Shown: positions 1 through 8,125 of the stretch, one piece after another
Numbering within the stretch: position 1 is the stretch's first letter
How the letters are laid out: each line of letters opens with the position of its first letter
Origin: Pseudanabaena sp. FACHB-1998
GTDB lineage: Bacteria; Cyanobacteriota; Cyanobacteriia; Pseudanabaenales; Pseudanabaenaceae
DNA length: 64,000 nt
Assembly: GCF_014696355.1 (NCBI RefSeq)
Contig: NZ_JACJQA010000033.1
Location: 62,001 to 126,000, forward strand
Reading direction: 5' to 3'
Notes under the pieces: model-generated
What the model was told of the DNA's origin: nothing
What the model saw: only the letters and a program-made list of their open reading frames with translations
The model's database searches: none
Program-made: the position numbers and the translations under genes

Positions 1-788
1 AATTGGGTCAGTTTTTTATCAAGCTGCCAAATTTACTAGAACAAATTCAATTGCCCAAGGGCGGACTATTTAATCTAAATCAGGAACAGCTAAGCCGAGT
101 TCTGCAAACACAGCCGTTAATCGATCAAGCTCAAACCTTCGGCAAAGAAATTGTCAGTCAAACCTTTGGCTTCACTATCCAAATTTTTAATGCGATCGGG
201 ATTGGTGTTCTTAGCTTGTTAATTACCGCTTATATGGTCATTAACTCTAGTAGTTTGATGCGAAGGTTTCTAAATCTTTTTTCCAAAAAAATTCGCAAAG
301 AAATCGAGATCTTAATTCCCCCAATTACTAAATGCTTAGGTGCTTATGTTGTAGGTAGGGTTGGCACTTCGACTTTATTAGGCTTTTGTACATATTTGAC
401 CCTCTCTCTGTTTGGTATCCCCTACTCGGGTGCTTTAGGATTATTGGTGGCGATCGCCAACTTAGTACCGTATATAGGAGGCTTAGTTGCTTTAGCCGCG
501 ATTTTTATCGCCGCATGGGGTGTGGATTTTAATAGAGCGGCGATCGCTATGTTTATCTGCTTTAGTTTGCAACAAATCGAAGCCTTTATTCTTCAGCCTT
601 GGCTAGTTGCACCCTATCTAAACCTCGATCCCTTTGAACTTTTATTATCAATTATTGTTGGTGCAGAGCTTTTTGGCGTGCTAGGTGCAATCAGCGCTCC
701 ACCGATCGCTGGTACTTGCAGAATTTTGTTTAACCATTTTTCCCCCAACCCTAATATCCCAGATACAAATATCGACACTGAAATATAA
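1..788 (+). CDS. AI-2E family transporter (PerM/YdiK type), 5' truncated by window edge
   Basis: This is the C-terminal 260 or so residues of a polytopic membrane protein of the AI-2E/PerM permease family, whose members usually have about 340-370 residues. The frame is still open at base 1, so the true start lies outside the window. Hydrophobic segments are visible around visible residues 55-80, 110-165 and 175-235. Family hallmarks are an NLVPYIGG-type motif near residue 153 and the C-terminal pattern GAELFGVLGAISAPPIAG. Members are proposed exporters or permeases; the substrate in cyanobacteria is unknown to me. The stop codon lies inside a 29-bp palindrome that separates it from the convergent next gene. 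Confidence 0.85.
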   Translation, partial: LGQFFIKLPNLLEQIQLPKGGLFNLNQEQLSRVLQTQPLIDQAQTFGKEIVSQTFGFTIQIFNAIGIGVLSLLITAYMVINSSSLMRRFLNLFSKKIRKEIEILIPPITKCLGAYVVGRVGTSTLLGFCTYLTLSLFGIPYSGALGLLVAIANLVPYIGGLVALAAIFIAAWGVDFNRAAIAMFICFSLQQIEAFILQPWLVAPYLNLDPFELLLSIIVGAELFGVLGAISAPPIAGTCRILFNHFSPNPNIPDTNIDTEI

Positions 789-841
789 ATGAAAAAGATA
801 GTCGTGGCAAAATGCCACGACTATCTTTTTCATTTATATTT
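781..841. terminator. 29-bp perfect palindrome, 3-nt loop, between convergent genes
   Basis: Arms 781-809 and 813-841 are perfectly complementary around the loop AAA. The A- and T-rich outer ends give a U-run on either strand, so it can act as a bidirectional terminator. It fills the whole space between the two convergent genes and contains the stop codon of the left one. Confidence 0.85.
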
Positions 842-1123
842 TTAATAAACTTGAATCCACTCATGGATCTCGTAATCAGTCCAAATGCCATTTTGCCAAT
901 AGGGATCTGATTCAACAAGTTTTTTCGCAGTAGTCACATCGGGAGCCACATAAACAGCAAAAACTTTAGTTACATCCTGTGTGGGACCCACGGTTAGCAA
1001 ACTACCTGACTCATGTAAGGTTTTTAGATTATCAAGATGGGCTTGACGAAAGGGCGTGCGTTTTTCGAGGACATTTTCGCAATAGCTGCCCCACATGACA
1101 AATTTTTTTAAATCGGTACTCAA
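842..1123 (-). CDS. YciI-like domain protein
   Basis: This 93-residue protein matches the YCII-related fold, a small dimeric ferredoxin-like alpha-beta barrel of mostly unknown function. Visible family features are the N-terminal MWGSYC strand, the HLDNLKTLHESGSLLTVGPT helix-turn with its conserved His and Gly, a central FAVYVAP strand, and the DPYWQNGIWTDYEIHEW tail, where the Asp-Pro corresponds to the family's usual conserved DPF/DPY. The length is normal for the family. It is transcribed toward the AI-2E gene and shares the 781-841 hairpin as a terminator. Assignment rests on motif pattern; the reaction is unknown. Confidence 0.8.
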   Translation of the reverse strand: MSTDLKKFVMWGSYCENVLEKRTPFRQAHLDNLKTLHESGSLLTVGPTQDVTKVFAVYVAPDVTTAKKLVESDPYWQNGIWTDYEIHEWIQVY

Positions 1124-1155
1124 TTTCTAGCTATCCCACAAATATAAATTCATCA

Positions 1156-1210
1156 ATCAGACAAGATTTACTCAACCTCGCTAAGCAAGGTTGAGTAAAT
1201 CTTGTCTGAT
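1156..1210. repeat. Long inverted repeat, about 23-bp arms
   Basis: Nearly perfect arms begin ATCAGACAAGATTTACTC at 1156 and close at 1210, around a small inner GCT/AGC stem. It lies between the start of the YciI-like gene and the end of the small membrane protein gene on the same strand, so it can terminate or process the upstream transcript. Confidence 0.8.
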
Positions 1211-1233
1211 TTCGGAGTAAATTTTAATTCAAT

Positions 1234-1407
1234 TTAATTGAAAAACAAACGATCAATAATCAAAGCCACAGTGGTTGCAAAAGCAGTTACCCCGATCGCT
1301 ACTAAAATATTTTGACCTTGGCTAACACTAAAACAAGCAACTGCACCTGCGCCTAAACCTGCTGTTACTGCTGCAACTAAGGGATCTTTGGTTGAATTAT
1401 TATACAT
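1234..1407 (-). CDS. Small membrane protein, 57 aa, unrecognised
   Basis: A short reading frame (ATG at 1407, TAA at 1234-1236) encodes 57 residues beginning MYNNSTKDPLVAAVTAG. It has an Ala/Gly-rich hydrophobic stretch at residues 10-28 and a second at about 33-51, followed by DRLFFN, so it looks like a two-helix hairpin membrane protein. HIP1-type GCGATCG lies inside the frame. Nothing overlaps it on either strand in a 590-bp interval that would otherwise be empty. I do not recognise a family. The residue pattern (Gly-x-Gly-Ala helices, charged N-terminus) supports real coding, but homologue conservation would have to confirm it. Confidence 0.6.
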   Translation of the reverse strand: MYNNSTKDPLVAAVTAGLGAGAVACFSVSQGQNILVAIGVTAFATTVALIIDRLFFN

Positions 1408-1717
1408 TTTATAAAAATACCGACTTTTAGGAAGATGGCTGAAAATTTTTTAATGATTGCTAGCCTACAGCAGCCAACTATGAACACTCTTAATTCTCAA
1501 TAATTCTTCTTGCTAGCCAGTATTTTCGTAATATTCATTTACACAAACCTCATACCGATTTACAAAAGTGGAAGTAAAAGCTTGGCCCTACCATTCCTTT
1601 TACTCTTGATCTGTCTCTAGCCAGATATAGCGATCGCTAATAGCGCTTACCAAAAGATGTCACCAAATATCTGTTAGATTTATATATGTTTACAAAGTCC
1701 TTTTAATAAAAAATTTT
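1408..1717. other. Intergenic region with no gene seen; probable ycf39 leader
   Basis: I see no coding pattern. The stretch 1551-1580 (CATACCGATTTACAAAAGTGG) resembles the outer part of the ATACCAATT...AGTGTAG repeat family seen again near 38121 and 51031. The rest is AT-rich and probably carries the divergent promoters of the 57-aa gene and ycf39. Confidence 0.5.
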
Positions 1718-2671
1718 ATGAGCTTACTGATCGTTGGTGCGACAGGTACATTAGGTCGTCAAATCACCCGTCATGCACTAGATCGGGGGCTGAAAGTCAA
1801 ATGTCTAGTTCGTTATCCTAAAAAAGCAGGCTTTCTCAGAGAATGGGGCGCAGAATTAGTTGCAGGCAATCTCACCAATCCTGAAAGCTTAGATGACGCT
1901 TTAGAAGGTATCACCGAAGTTATTGACGCAGCCACAACTCGTGCAACCGATTCGTTAAGAATTAAAGAGGTTGATTGGCAGGGCAAAGTCTCTCTAATCC
2001 AAGCAGCCGAACGCGCCAATGTTCAGCGCTTTGTCTTTTTCTCCATTCTTAACGCTGAGAAATATCCCAATGTCCCCCTAATGGACATTAAATACTGCAC
2101 CGAAAAATTTCTCGCTTCTACCAATCTCAACTACACCATCCTCAAACCCTGTGGCTTTTTCCAAAACCTAATTGGGGAATATGCGATTCCTATTCTTGAA
2201 AATCAAACGATTTGGATTGGAGGTGAGTCTTCGCCGATCGCCTACATGAATACTCAAGACATCGCTAAATTTGCGATTAAAGCCTTAAGTGTCCCTGAAA
2301 CCGAGCGTCAAGCCTTTGCGATCGCAGGGCCAAAGGCATGGCAACCGAGCGAAATCATCAGACTTTGCGAAAGAATGTCTGGGCGCACCCGCAGAACCGC
2401 AAATATGCCCCTAGGGCTGCTACGGTTTGTTCGTAAAGTTGCTCTTGGGTTTGAATGGGGCTGGAGCTTTGCAGAGCGTATGACCTATGCCGAAGTTTTA
2501 GCCAGTGGTATTCCCCTTGACGCAGAGATGAAAGAAACCTATAAAGTTTTTGGTTTAGAAGAAGAAGACATGACTACTCTTGAATCCTACATGCAGGACT
2601 ACTTCAGCCGCATTCTCAAGAAACTAAAAGAACTTGATTATAAAGAACCTAAAATCAAAGCTCCCTTTTAA
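1718..2671 (+). CDS. ycf39: Ycf39-like photosystem II assembly factor (NmrA-like atypical SDR)
   Basis: This 317-residue protein is an NmrA-like atypical short-chain dehydrogenase. The N-terminal Rossmann motif GATGTLGRQ lies at residues 7-15, followed by LKVKCLVRYPKKAGFLREWGAELVAGNL, the signature order of cyanobacterial Ycf39 and plant HCF244. The Ycf39 family binds NADP(H) and works with high-light-inducible proteins to deliver chlorophyll to newly made D1 during PSII reaction-centre assembly at the thylakoid. Length and the C-terminal MTYAEVLASGIPLDAEM segment fit the family. The SDR catalytic YxxxK is replaced by YCTEK around residue 124, as is common in assembly-factor members. It is monocistronic, followed by two large palindromes. 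Confidence 0.9.
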   Translation: MSLLIVGATGTLGRQITRHALDRGLKVKCLVRYPKKAGFLREWGAELVAGNLTNPESLDDALEGITEVIDAATTRATDSLRIKEVDWQGKVSLIQAAERANVQRFVFFSILNAEKYPNVPLMDIKYCTEKFLASTNLNYTILKPCGFFQNLIGEYAIPILENQTIWIGGESSPIAYMNTQDIAKFAIKALSVPETERQAFAIAGPKAWQPSEIIRLCERMSGRTRRTANMPLGLLRFVRKVALGFEWGWSFAERMTYAEVLASGIPLDAEMKETYKVFGLEEEDMTTLESYMQDYFSRILKKLKELDYKEPKIKAPF

Positions 2672-2687
2672 TCTTTAATCTAGCTAA

Positions 2688-2770
2688 TTACTCCCTTTCC
2701 AGTGAATAATCAGGGGTGCGCGGCAAAGTCGCGCACCCCTGATTATTCATTACTTAATCTGGAAGAGTAA
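2688..2770. repeat. MITE-like element: TIR-flanked palindrome
   Basis: A 47-nt palindrome (2703-2749, core GGTGCGCG/CGCGCACC) is bracketed by TTACTCCCTTTCCAG on the left and CTGGAAGAGTAA on the right. These are degenerate copies of the TACTCCCTTCCCAG terminal inverted repeat found intact at 33117. Confidence 0.7.
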
Positions 2771-2790
2771 GTGCTTGTGCCAAATAAATT

Positions 2791-2843
2791 ACCAAAACCC
2801 GCAAAGTTGAGCCCCGTAGGGGCTCAACTTTGCGGGTTTTGGT
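2791..2843. repeat. 25-bp perfect palindrome, loop GTA
   Basis: Arms 2791-2815 and 2819-2843 are perfect, starting ACCAAAACCCGC. The outer sequence matches the (TAC)CAAAACC family seen at 13773, 20918 and 23087. Confidence 0.85.
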
Positions 2844-3088
2844 TTGTAATTAATTATGCCTAGCTACTTATATTTAAAGAGTATTCTCTTCCACTGAAGC
2901 TTTAGGATTGCTATAGTTGAGAAAGGTACATAACTTAATAACAATTCTCAGGAGCATCTTCCCTCTTGAGAGAATTTAAAAACTTACCCAGCATGGTTTT
3001 TAAATTCCAAAAATGGTAAACCCATTTTTAGAATTTCTATTGCTAGCCACATCAAATCGACGATCGCAAACTAATAATTTAGATATAT
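2844..3088. other. Intergenic region with element remnant
   Basis: No gene is seen. GTATTCTCTTCCACTGAA at 2881-2898 and TTAGGATTGCTA at 2902-2913 look like a decayed TIR end and the conserved flank motif of the MITE-like family. Confidence 0.5.
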
Positions 3089-3385
3089 ATGAGCAAATCA
3101 CCATTGGATGCTTTCTTTATTGGTAGAGCCACTGCTGAGGCTGTAATCGATCGCATTGAAGAAACCGTTACTGATGCCCTAAGTGCATTGGGCAAGTTTG
3201 ATGCTGAACAACGTGAGCAAATCCGTATATTTGTGGAAACAGTACTGGAAAAAGCTGACCAACAAAAGGGAACCGTCAGTCAGGAAGATAGCGATATTGC
3301 TCCTGATGAATTGCAAGAGACAATTGATAATCTGCGAGCAGAAATTGCTCAACTAAAATCCGAATTGCAACAATATCGCGATTAA
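3089..3385 (+). CDS. Small cyanobacterial conserved protein, DUF6825-like, C-terminal coiled coil
   Basis: The product has 98 residues. The N-terminus SPLDAFFIGRATAEAVIDRIEE is of the type conserved in a small cyanobacterial/plastid family that I believe is DUF6825; I cannot confirm the number without a search. Residues 74-97 (DELQETIDNLRAEIAQLKSEL) form a heptad-rich coiled coil, and there is no signal peptide or membrane helix, so it is probably a soluble or peripheral oligomeric protein. Function is unknown. The gene stands alone and is followed by two hairpins before the convergent transporter gene. Confidence 0.7.
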   Translation: MSKSPLDAFFIGRATAEAVIDRIEETVTDALSALGKFDAEQREQIRIFVETVLEKADQQKGTVSQEDSDIAPDELQETIDNLRAEIAQLKSELQQYRD

Positions 3386-3400
3386 TTACATCCCTTTTAA

Positions 3401-3477
3401 GAGAAAAACGGCGCTTCGCGCCGCCCTTCTCTCACTAAACATAGAAAGCCCTCGCATAGCGAGGGCTTTCTATGTTT
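3401..3477. terminator. Tandem hairpins between convergent genes
   Basis: A first imperfect stem at 3401-3432 has the recurrent GGCGC-TTC-GCGCC core. A second, perfect 19-bp stem at 3437-3455/3459-3477 has loop ATA and A/T-rich ends, suitable for bidirectional termination. Its right end overlaps the stop codon of the minus-strand transporter. Confidence 0.8.
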
Positions 3478-5051
3478 TAGCGTAACGAAGGTGATGCTTT
3501 TGGGGTCAAGCTAGGCGAGGGAGTTGCACTAGGCGATTTACTAGGCGTAGGAACTTCACTAGGCGAAGCGGTAGCCGTGGGCTTAGGCTGAGGAGGATCA
3601 ACCTTTTTCTTTTCGCCCAAAATACTAGGGCTACCATCATCAAATACTCCTGCAATGCAAGCAATCATCAGGGTTGCTAATGTGCCGACAAATAAAGCCT
3701 TCCAGCCTAAATCGGAAATATCACGACGACGCGATGGGATCAAGGCGATCGTGCCACCAACGAAAATACCGACCGACGCAAGATGAGCAAATCCAGACAA
3801 GGCATAGCTCACAATAATTACAGTGCGATCGCTAATTAAACCCTCTTTAGAAGCTTGAGCCAAGGCTTGATAGGGCGGGATCGCCGTCTCCAACAAGCGC
3901 CGCCCAATAATTACGGAAGCTGTCCAAGAGTCATCTAGCGATACTCCCGTTAGTAGAGTCAAGGGATAAAACAAAGCTCCTTGAATATTTGGCAAATTAA
4001 TAATCTTAAAAATATCGCTGACAGTGGCAAGCGAAGCAAAAATTTGATTGATCAAATCGACTAAGCCCACGATCAAAATCAAAATTGCGGCGATCGAAGC
4101 CGCCATCTTCAAGCCATCCAAAGCGCCAATGATGGTGGCATCCATCGGACTCATCCGCTTCATCGCCTCGCCGCCAGCATTTTCTAATTCCCCATCATCT
4201 TTAGGTTTCGCTGACTTATCTTCCTTAGGAATTCCACCCATAGTTAAGGGGACTTCCGTTTCTGGTACAAGGATTTTCGATAGTACAAAACAAGCGGGGA
4301 TCGCAATAATCGAAGCAGAAACTAAGTGTCCTAAAATATTTGGAAAAACTGGCTTTAGAAAACTTGTATAAATGGCCAAGGTCGAAGAAGCCGCCGTCCC
4401 AAAACAACAAGCTAAAATTGCACATAACTCACTGCGGGTCATTTTGGGTAAGTAAGGCTTAACCACGATCGCGGCTTCAATACCAACGAAAATATTTGCC
4501 GAACCACTTAGAGCCTCTGCACCACTCAAACGCATCGTCCAGAAAAACAGCTTTGCAAAAATATTCACAATGATCTGGATCACTCCAAGATTTTCCAGCA
4601 GAGCCATAAACCCTGAGAAAAAAATCACCGCAGGTAAAGCCCGAAAAGCAAATACATAGGACAAACGATTTGTCGTACAGTACTTCACCGCCGCATTGGC
4701 TGCACTGGTGAGATCATCGATTAAAACCTGTCCGGGGGCGCAAGTACCATCAGGCTTAACAGGCAGCAATGCATAAGGCTCCTGTCCCGTTGGTGGTACA
4801 AACAAGCGCCCAAACACAAACCTTGCCCCAGTATCTGCCGAGTCAAATAAAACATTCAGCAAATCACTAAATTTCTGTAACAACTCTCTAGTCGCAGGTA
4901 GCTGAAACACAAAAAATCCTAGAACTAATTGCAAGCCGATGCCCCAGATAATGACGCGCCAAGGGATGACCCGCCGATCCTCAGAAAAGATCCAAGCCAC
5001 AAAGCACAAGCCAAAAATGCCGAAAAAAGAAACAAAATTCAGATAGGTCAT
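3477..5051 (-). CDS. NupC/CNT family concentrative nucleoside transporter with Pro/Ser/Thr-rich tail
   Basis: This 524-residue inner-membrane protein belongs to the concentrative nucleoside transporter (CNT/NupC) family, which imports nucleosides with Na+ or H+. An N-terminal pair of helices is followed by the gate and core domains; GSANIFVGIEAAIVVKPYLPKMTRSEL, near residues 183-210, is the recognisable CNT substrate-binding region. The C-terminal GFAHLASVGIFVGGTIALIPSRRRDI stretch is also typical. Bacterial CNTs usually have about 400-430 residues. The excess comes from an external loop after helix 2-3 and a low-complexity tail, about residues 485-524, rich in Pro, Ser and Thr (repeated TPSPS/TPSKSPS). 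Confidence 0.9.
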   Translation of the reverse strand: MTYLNFVSFFGIFGLCFVAWIFSEDRRVIPWRVIIWGIGLQLVLGFFVFQLPATRELLQKFSDLLNVLFDSADTGARFVFGRLFVPPTGQEPYALLPVKPDGTCAPGQVLIDDLTSAANAAVKYCTTNRLSYVFAFRALPAVIFFSGFMALLENLGVIQIIVNIFAKLFFWTMRLSGAEALSGSANIFVGIEAAIVVKPYLPKMTRSELCAILACCFGTAASSTLAIYTSFLKPVFPNILGHLVSASIIAIPACFVLSKILVPETEVPLTMGGIPKEDKSAKPKDDGELENAGGEAMKRMSPMDATIIGALDGLKMAASIAAILILIVGLVDLINQIFASLATVSDIFKIINLPNIQGALFYPLTLLTGVSLDDSWTASVIIGRRLLETAIPPYQALAQASKEGLISDRTVIIVSYALSGFAHLASVGIFVGGTIALIPSRRRDISDLGWKALFVGTLATLMIACIAGVFDDGSPSILGEKKKVDPPQPKPTATASPSEVPTPSKSPSATPSPSLTPKASPSLR

Positions 5052-5104
5052 TGGCGTTTGAGGAAGAGATTAGTCAAAGATTAAAAAGTAAATTGGTTTT
5101 ATAC

Positions 5105-5132
5105 TTGCAAAATCTAATCAAAATGTTACGAT
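5105..5132 (+). promoter_or_regulatory. Putative sigma70-type promoter of rpsT
   Basis: TTGCAA (5105-5110) and TACGAT (5127-5132), preceded by TG two bases upstream as in an extended -10, are separated by 16 bp. They lie about 44 bp upstream of the rpsT start, between divergent genes. Confidence 0.5.
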
Positions 5133-5175
5133 GATAAATGCTTTAAACCATGTCATTTCGTTAAAGGAATAAACT

Positions 5176-5469
5176 GTGGCAAATATCAAGTCCGCAAAAA
5201 AGCGCATTCAGATCGCTGAGCGCAACCGTCTGCATAATAGATCATATAAGTCAGCCGTCAAGACCCTAATCAAAAGCTATTTAGAAGCGGTTGATTCTTA
5301 CAAAGCGAATCCTACCCCTGAAGCCCTAGAATCAGTTAATGCTAAGCAATCTCTTGCTTATAGCAAAATTGATCGAGCTGTTAAGCGGGGAGTTCTGCAC
5401 GGTAACACAGGTGCGCGCCGTAAAGCTAAGCTGGCAGTAGCTCTTAAAAGAGTTTCTGCTGCTAAGTAA
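5176..5469 (+). CDS. rpsT: 30S ribosomal protein S20
   Basis: This 97-residue basic protein is ribosomal protein S20, which binds 16S rRNA early in 30S assembly. The GTG start is followed by [22 protein letters not shown], the conserved S20 N-terminus; the C-terminal half contains [23 protein letters not shown], the family signature. Length is typical of cyanobacterial S20. A GGAATAAAC-type weak ribosome-binding site precedes the GTG. The gene is transcribed alone and divergently from the nucleoside transporter. Confidence 0.97.
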   Translation: MANIKSAKKRIQIAERNRLHNRSYKSAVKTLIKSYLEAVDSYKANPTPEALESVNAKQSLAYSKIDRAVKRGVLHGNTGARRKAKLAVALKRVSAAK

Positions 5470-5780
5470 GCGTAAACTCGATTAAGGCGACATTGGTTTA
5501 TTTATTAAATTTTAATGTCTATAATCATTAGCAAGTATTCGTAAGTCATAAAAAGTTATTACTTAACAGCACTAGCCCAGATTACTAAGATTTTGTGTAA
5601 ACTAGCTATGGTTGGTTTGGTAATAATTTGAGATTGATCAATTTAGATTAGGGGTTAACAACACTTTGTTGATTACCTTCGTATTCGGGCAGGTTGCAGA
5701 ACTATCTCTTTTCCCTACAACTGCATCCATGTGCGATTTTGATATATTCTCAGCCTGTCCCGTTTACACCTATTGGCGAA
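5470..5780. other. Intergenic region, nothing clear
   Basis: AT-rich and without palindromes of the kind found elsewhere. Only a weak GACATT/AATGTC stem follows rpsT. An in-frame TTG at 5694 could extend the next gene, but the added residues do not look conserved. Confidence 0.5.
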
Positions 5781-6020
5781 ATGTCTATGTCTAACTCAGA
5801 CAAAGATCGATTTATAAACCCCATCTCTGGTTACAGGGGTGAATTTTCCCCAGAAAATTTAGCCTTTAATGCTAATTTGCAAGAGTTTACTAATCGCGTC
5901 TCGATTATATGTGCCTTAGAAACGGGTGGTAAGATTTCACCAAGCGAAGCTTACAAACGGATCAAAGATCTGTGGACTGAATTAGATCAATCCAAAAAAA
6001 ATCTTTTGGCTGATGACTAA
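5781..6020 (+). CDS. DUF7219-type small cyanobacterial protein
   Basis: Starting from the ATG at 5781, the product has 79 residues. The central segment YRGEFSPENLAFNANLQEFTNRVSII, followed by GGKISPSEAYKRIKDLWTELDQSKK, is the pattern of a short, highly conserved cyanobacterial family that I identify as DUF7219. It is soluble and helical, with no cysteines beyond one and no signal peptide. Function is unknown. The reading frame is open back to 5694, but the upstream residues (rich in Pro and hydrophobics) do not fit the family, so the internal ATG or the ATG two codons later is preferred. Confidence 0.7.
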   Translation: MSMSNSDKDRFINPISGYRGEFSPENLAFNANLQEFTNRVSIICALETGGKISPSEAYKRIKDLWTELDQSKKNLLADD

Positions 6021-6363
6021 AATCTAGATATTTCTAGTTTGAAACTCAATTGCTATCTAGATTATCGAATCCAATAAACCCATACCATAGGTATAAATCC
6101 TCGAAAAGTTTGTTTACAATCTTTAACATAGGTTTATACTAGGAATAATTAACTTCATTTTGCTGACTTCTCCCATTGCATGACTATCCAAAGCAATCTT
6201 AATCTTTGGAAGCTGAGGTTTTCATAAAAAAGCTCTTTTTAAACTGCTTAAAATCTAGGGCAGAGATGTCCTTCGGCTTTGTTAGTGATTGTTTATCGCG
6301 TGCGATTGGCAGAATAGGCGAACTGTTCGTAGAACAAATTTGCTGCAAATCTTAGGATCATCC
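6021..6363 (+). promoter_or_regulatory. Promoter and long 5' leader of the CrhR-like helicase
   Basis: TTTACA (6113-6118) and TATACT (6135-6140), with 16-bp spacing, form a good sigma70-type promoter. They imply an untranslated leader of about 215 nt before the ATG at 6364. Long cold-responsive leaders are known for cyanobacterial crhR genes; the regulatory role here is inference. Confidence 0.55.
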
Positions 6364-7881
6364 ATGCCCTCATCTTTTATTTCTCTCGGTATTTCAGAAG
6401 CACGAGTTGCTAAGCTTGAATCCATTGGCTTTACGGAGCCTACTGCTATTCAAGAGCAAGCAATTCCTCAATTACTGGCAGGAGCAGACGTACTTGGTCA
6501 AGCTCAGACAGGTACTGGCAAAACTGCCGCTTTCTCCTTGCCCATTTTAGAGCGTTTAGATCTCAGTAATGACTCTTTACAAGCGCTCATCTTGACTCCT
6601 ACTCGTGAGTTGGCAATTCAAGTCGGTCAGGCGATGCGAAGCTTTAATACAAAGCCTGGCGCAAAAATCTTGACTGTATATGGTGGATCCGCGATCGATC
6701 GCCAAATGATTCAACTCGATCGCGGTGTTCATGTTGTAGTTGGAACTCCCGGTCGAGTCATCGATTTGATGGAGCGTGGCAAACTAAAGTTAGATAATTT
6801 ATCTTGGTTTGTTTTGGATGAAGCGGATGAAATGCTCAATATGGGCTTCATCCAAGATGTCGAAAGAATCTTGGTAACTACTCCTTCGACCAAGCAAAGT
6901 ACTTTCTTCTCCGCAACGATGCCTCCTGCAGTCAAGCGCTTGGTGAAGAACTTCTTGAAATCTCCTGTAACCGTGAAGGTGGAGACTCAAGATTCTACGC
7001 CTACTCGTATTGATCAGCAGATTTATCTTGTTCCTTATCACTTGACTAAGGAAGAAGCTCTATTGCCTGTTTTGGAATATGAAGCTCCGACTTCGGCAAT
7101 TATCTTTGTGCGTACCAAGGATTCGGCGAGTCGCTTGACTGAAATTCTTCAAGCTTCAGGACATAGTGTTGACGAATATCACGGAAACCTTTCTCAGTCC
7201 CAACGTGAGGCTCTATTGCGTCGCTTCCGCAATCAACAAGTCCGTTGGGTTGTAGCCACTGATATTGCAGCGCGTGGATTGGATATTGATGGTTTAACTC
7301 ACGTATTTAACTTAGATATTCCTGATGATCCTGAGCGTTATGTTCACCGTATTGGTCGTACTGGACGAGCTGGTAAAAAAGGTATCGCCATTACCTTGAT
7401 TTCTGGTAAGGAACGCTACAAGCTACGCCAGTTGGAACAGCAAGTGGGTATGCCTTTACCTCCTCAGCCTCTTCCTAATGTGGCTCAGATTCAGGAACGT
7501 CGGATTGGGCGCTTTACTGAGCAAATGCATCAGGCTTTGACGGGTGAGCGTTTGGCTTCTTTCTTGCCTCTAGTTTCTCAATTGGTTGAGGAATACGATC
7601 CTCAAGCGATCGCTGCGGCAGCATTGCAACTTGCCTATACCCAATTGCAATCTGATAAAGCAGAGCAAGCGGCTCTTCAAGTCTTGGCGAAACAACCCCA
7701 TAGACCTGACAGTGGACGCGAGCGCGGTGATGGTAGTTCCTATGGTGGAAGACCAATTAAGCGTGGACAAAATGGAAACAGTTCTCGTGGTCGCGATGGT
7801 GGTCGTGATAGCCGTGATGGTGGTGGATATGATTCCCGTCGTCCTTCTCGCGATCGCTCTTCGGCTCCCGTTAAATACTAG
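6364..7881 (+). CDS. crhR: CrhR-like DEAD-box RNA helicase
   Basis: The 505-residue product is an ATP-dependent RNA helicase. The motifs appear in order: Q motif (GFTEPTAIQEQAIP), Walker [29 protein letters not shown] in LDEADEMLNMGF, SAT, and the C-terminal motif [10 protein letters not shown]. The downstream segment ALTGERLASFLPLVSQLVEEYDPQAIAAAALQL closely resembles that of Synechocystis CrhR, a redox- and cold-regulated helicase that unwinds and anneals RNA. The last 55 residues are Gly/Arg/Asp-rich (RGRDGGRDSRDGG), an RNA-binding low-complexity tail. ATG 6364 is chosen over an upstream TTG at 6289 because homology begins just after it. Confidence 0.88.
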   Translation: MPSSFISLGISEARVAKLESIGFTEPTAIQEQAIPQLLAGADVLGQAQTGTGKTAAFSLPILERLDLSNDSLQALILTPTRELAIQVGQAMRSFNTKPGAKILTVYGGSAIDRQMIQLDRGVHVVVGTPGRVIDLMERGKLKLDNLSWFVLDEADEMLNMGFIQDVERILVTTPSTKQSTFFSATMPPAVKRLVKNFLKSPVTVKVETQDSTPTRIDQQIYLVPYHLTKEEALLPVLEYEAPTSAIIFVRTKDSASRLTEILQASGHSVDEYHGNLSQSQREALLRRFRNQQVRWVVATDIAARGLDIDGLTHVFNLDIPDDPERYVHRIGRTGRAGKKGIAITLISGKERYKLRQLEQQVGMPLPPQPLPNVAQIQERRIGRFTEQMHQALTGERLASFLPLVSQLVEEYDPQAIAAAALQLAYTQLQSDKAEQAALQVLAKQPHRPDSGRERGDGSSYGGRPIKRGQNGNSSRGRDGGRDSRDGGGYDSRRPSRDRSSAPVKY

Positions 7882-7891
7882 AAATATCGAT

Positions 7892-7926
7892 CAATCAAGA
7901 TCTTTGCTTAGCAAAGATCTTGATTG
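7892..7926. terminator. 16-bp perfect hairpin, 3-nt loop
   Basis: Arms 7892-7907 and 7911-7926 enclose TTA. It lies just after the helicase stop codon but lacks a strong U-tract. Confidence 0.7.
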
Positions 7927-8125
7927 GGAAGGAATTCACCCGATCGCTTGATAGCATTAATCTGGAATTTACGAGATAATCCTAATTAATTATTACCAGC
8001 CCAAGTCATTTGTAAAAGAGTTTCGGAAGGAATTCTATCAAGTGGCTTGGGTTGTAATTTTTCGTAGCTTTTCGCAACTCAAAACAGAGAGAAACAGTTG
8101 ATCGTATAGTGATCACGTTGAGATC

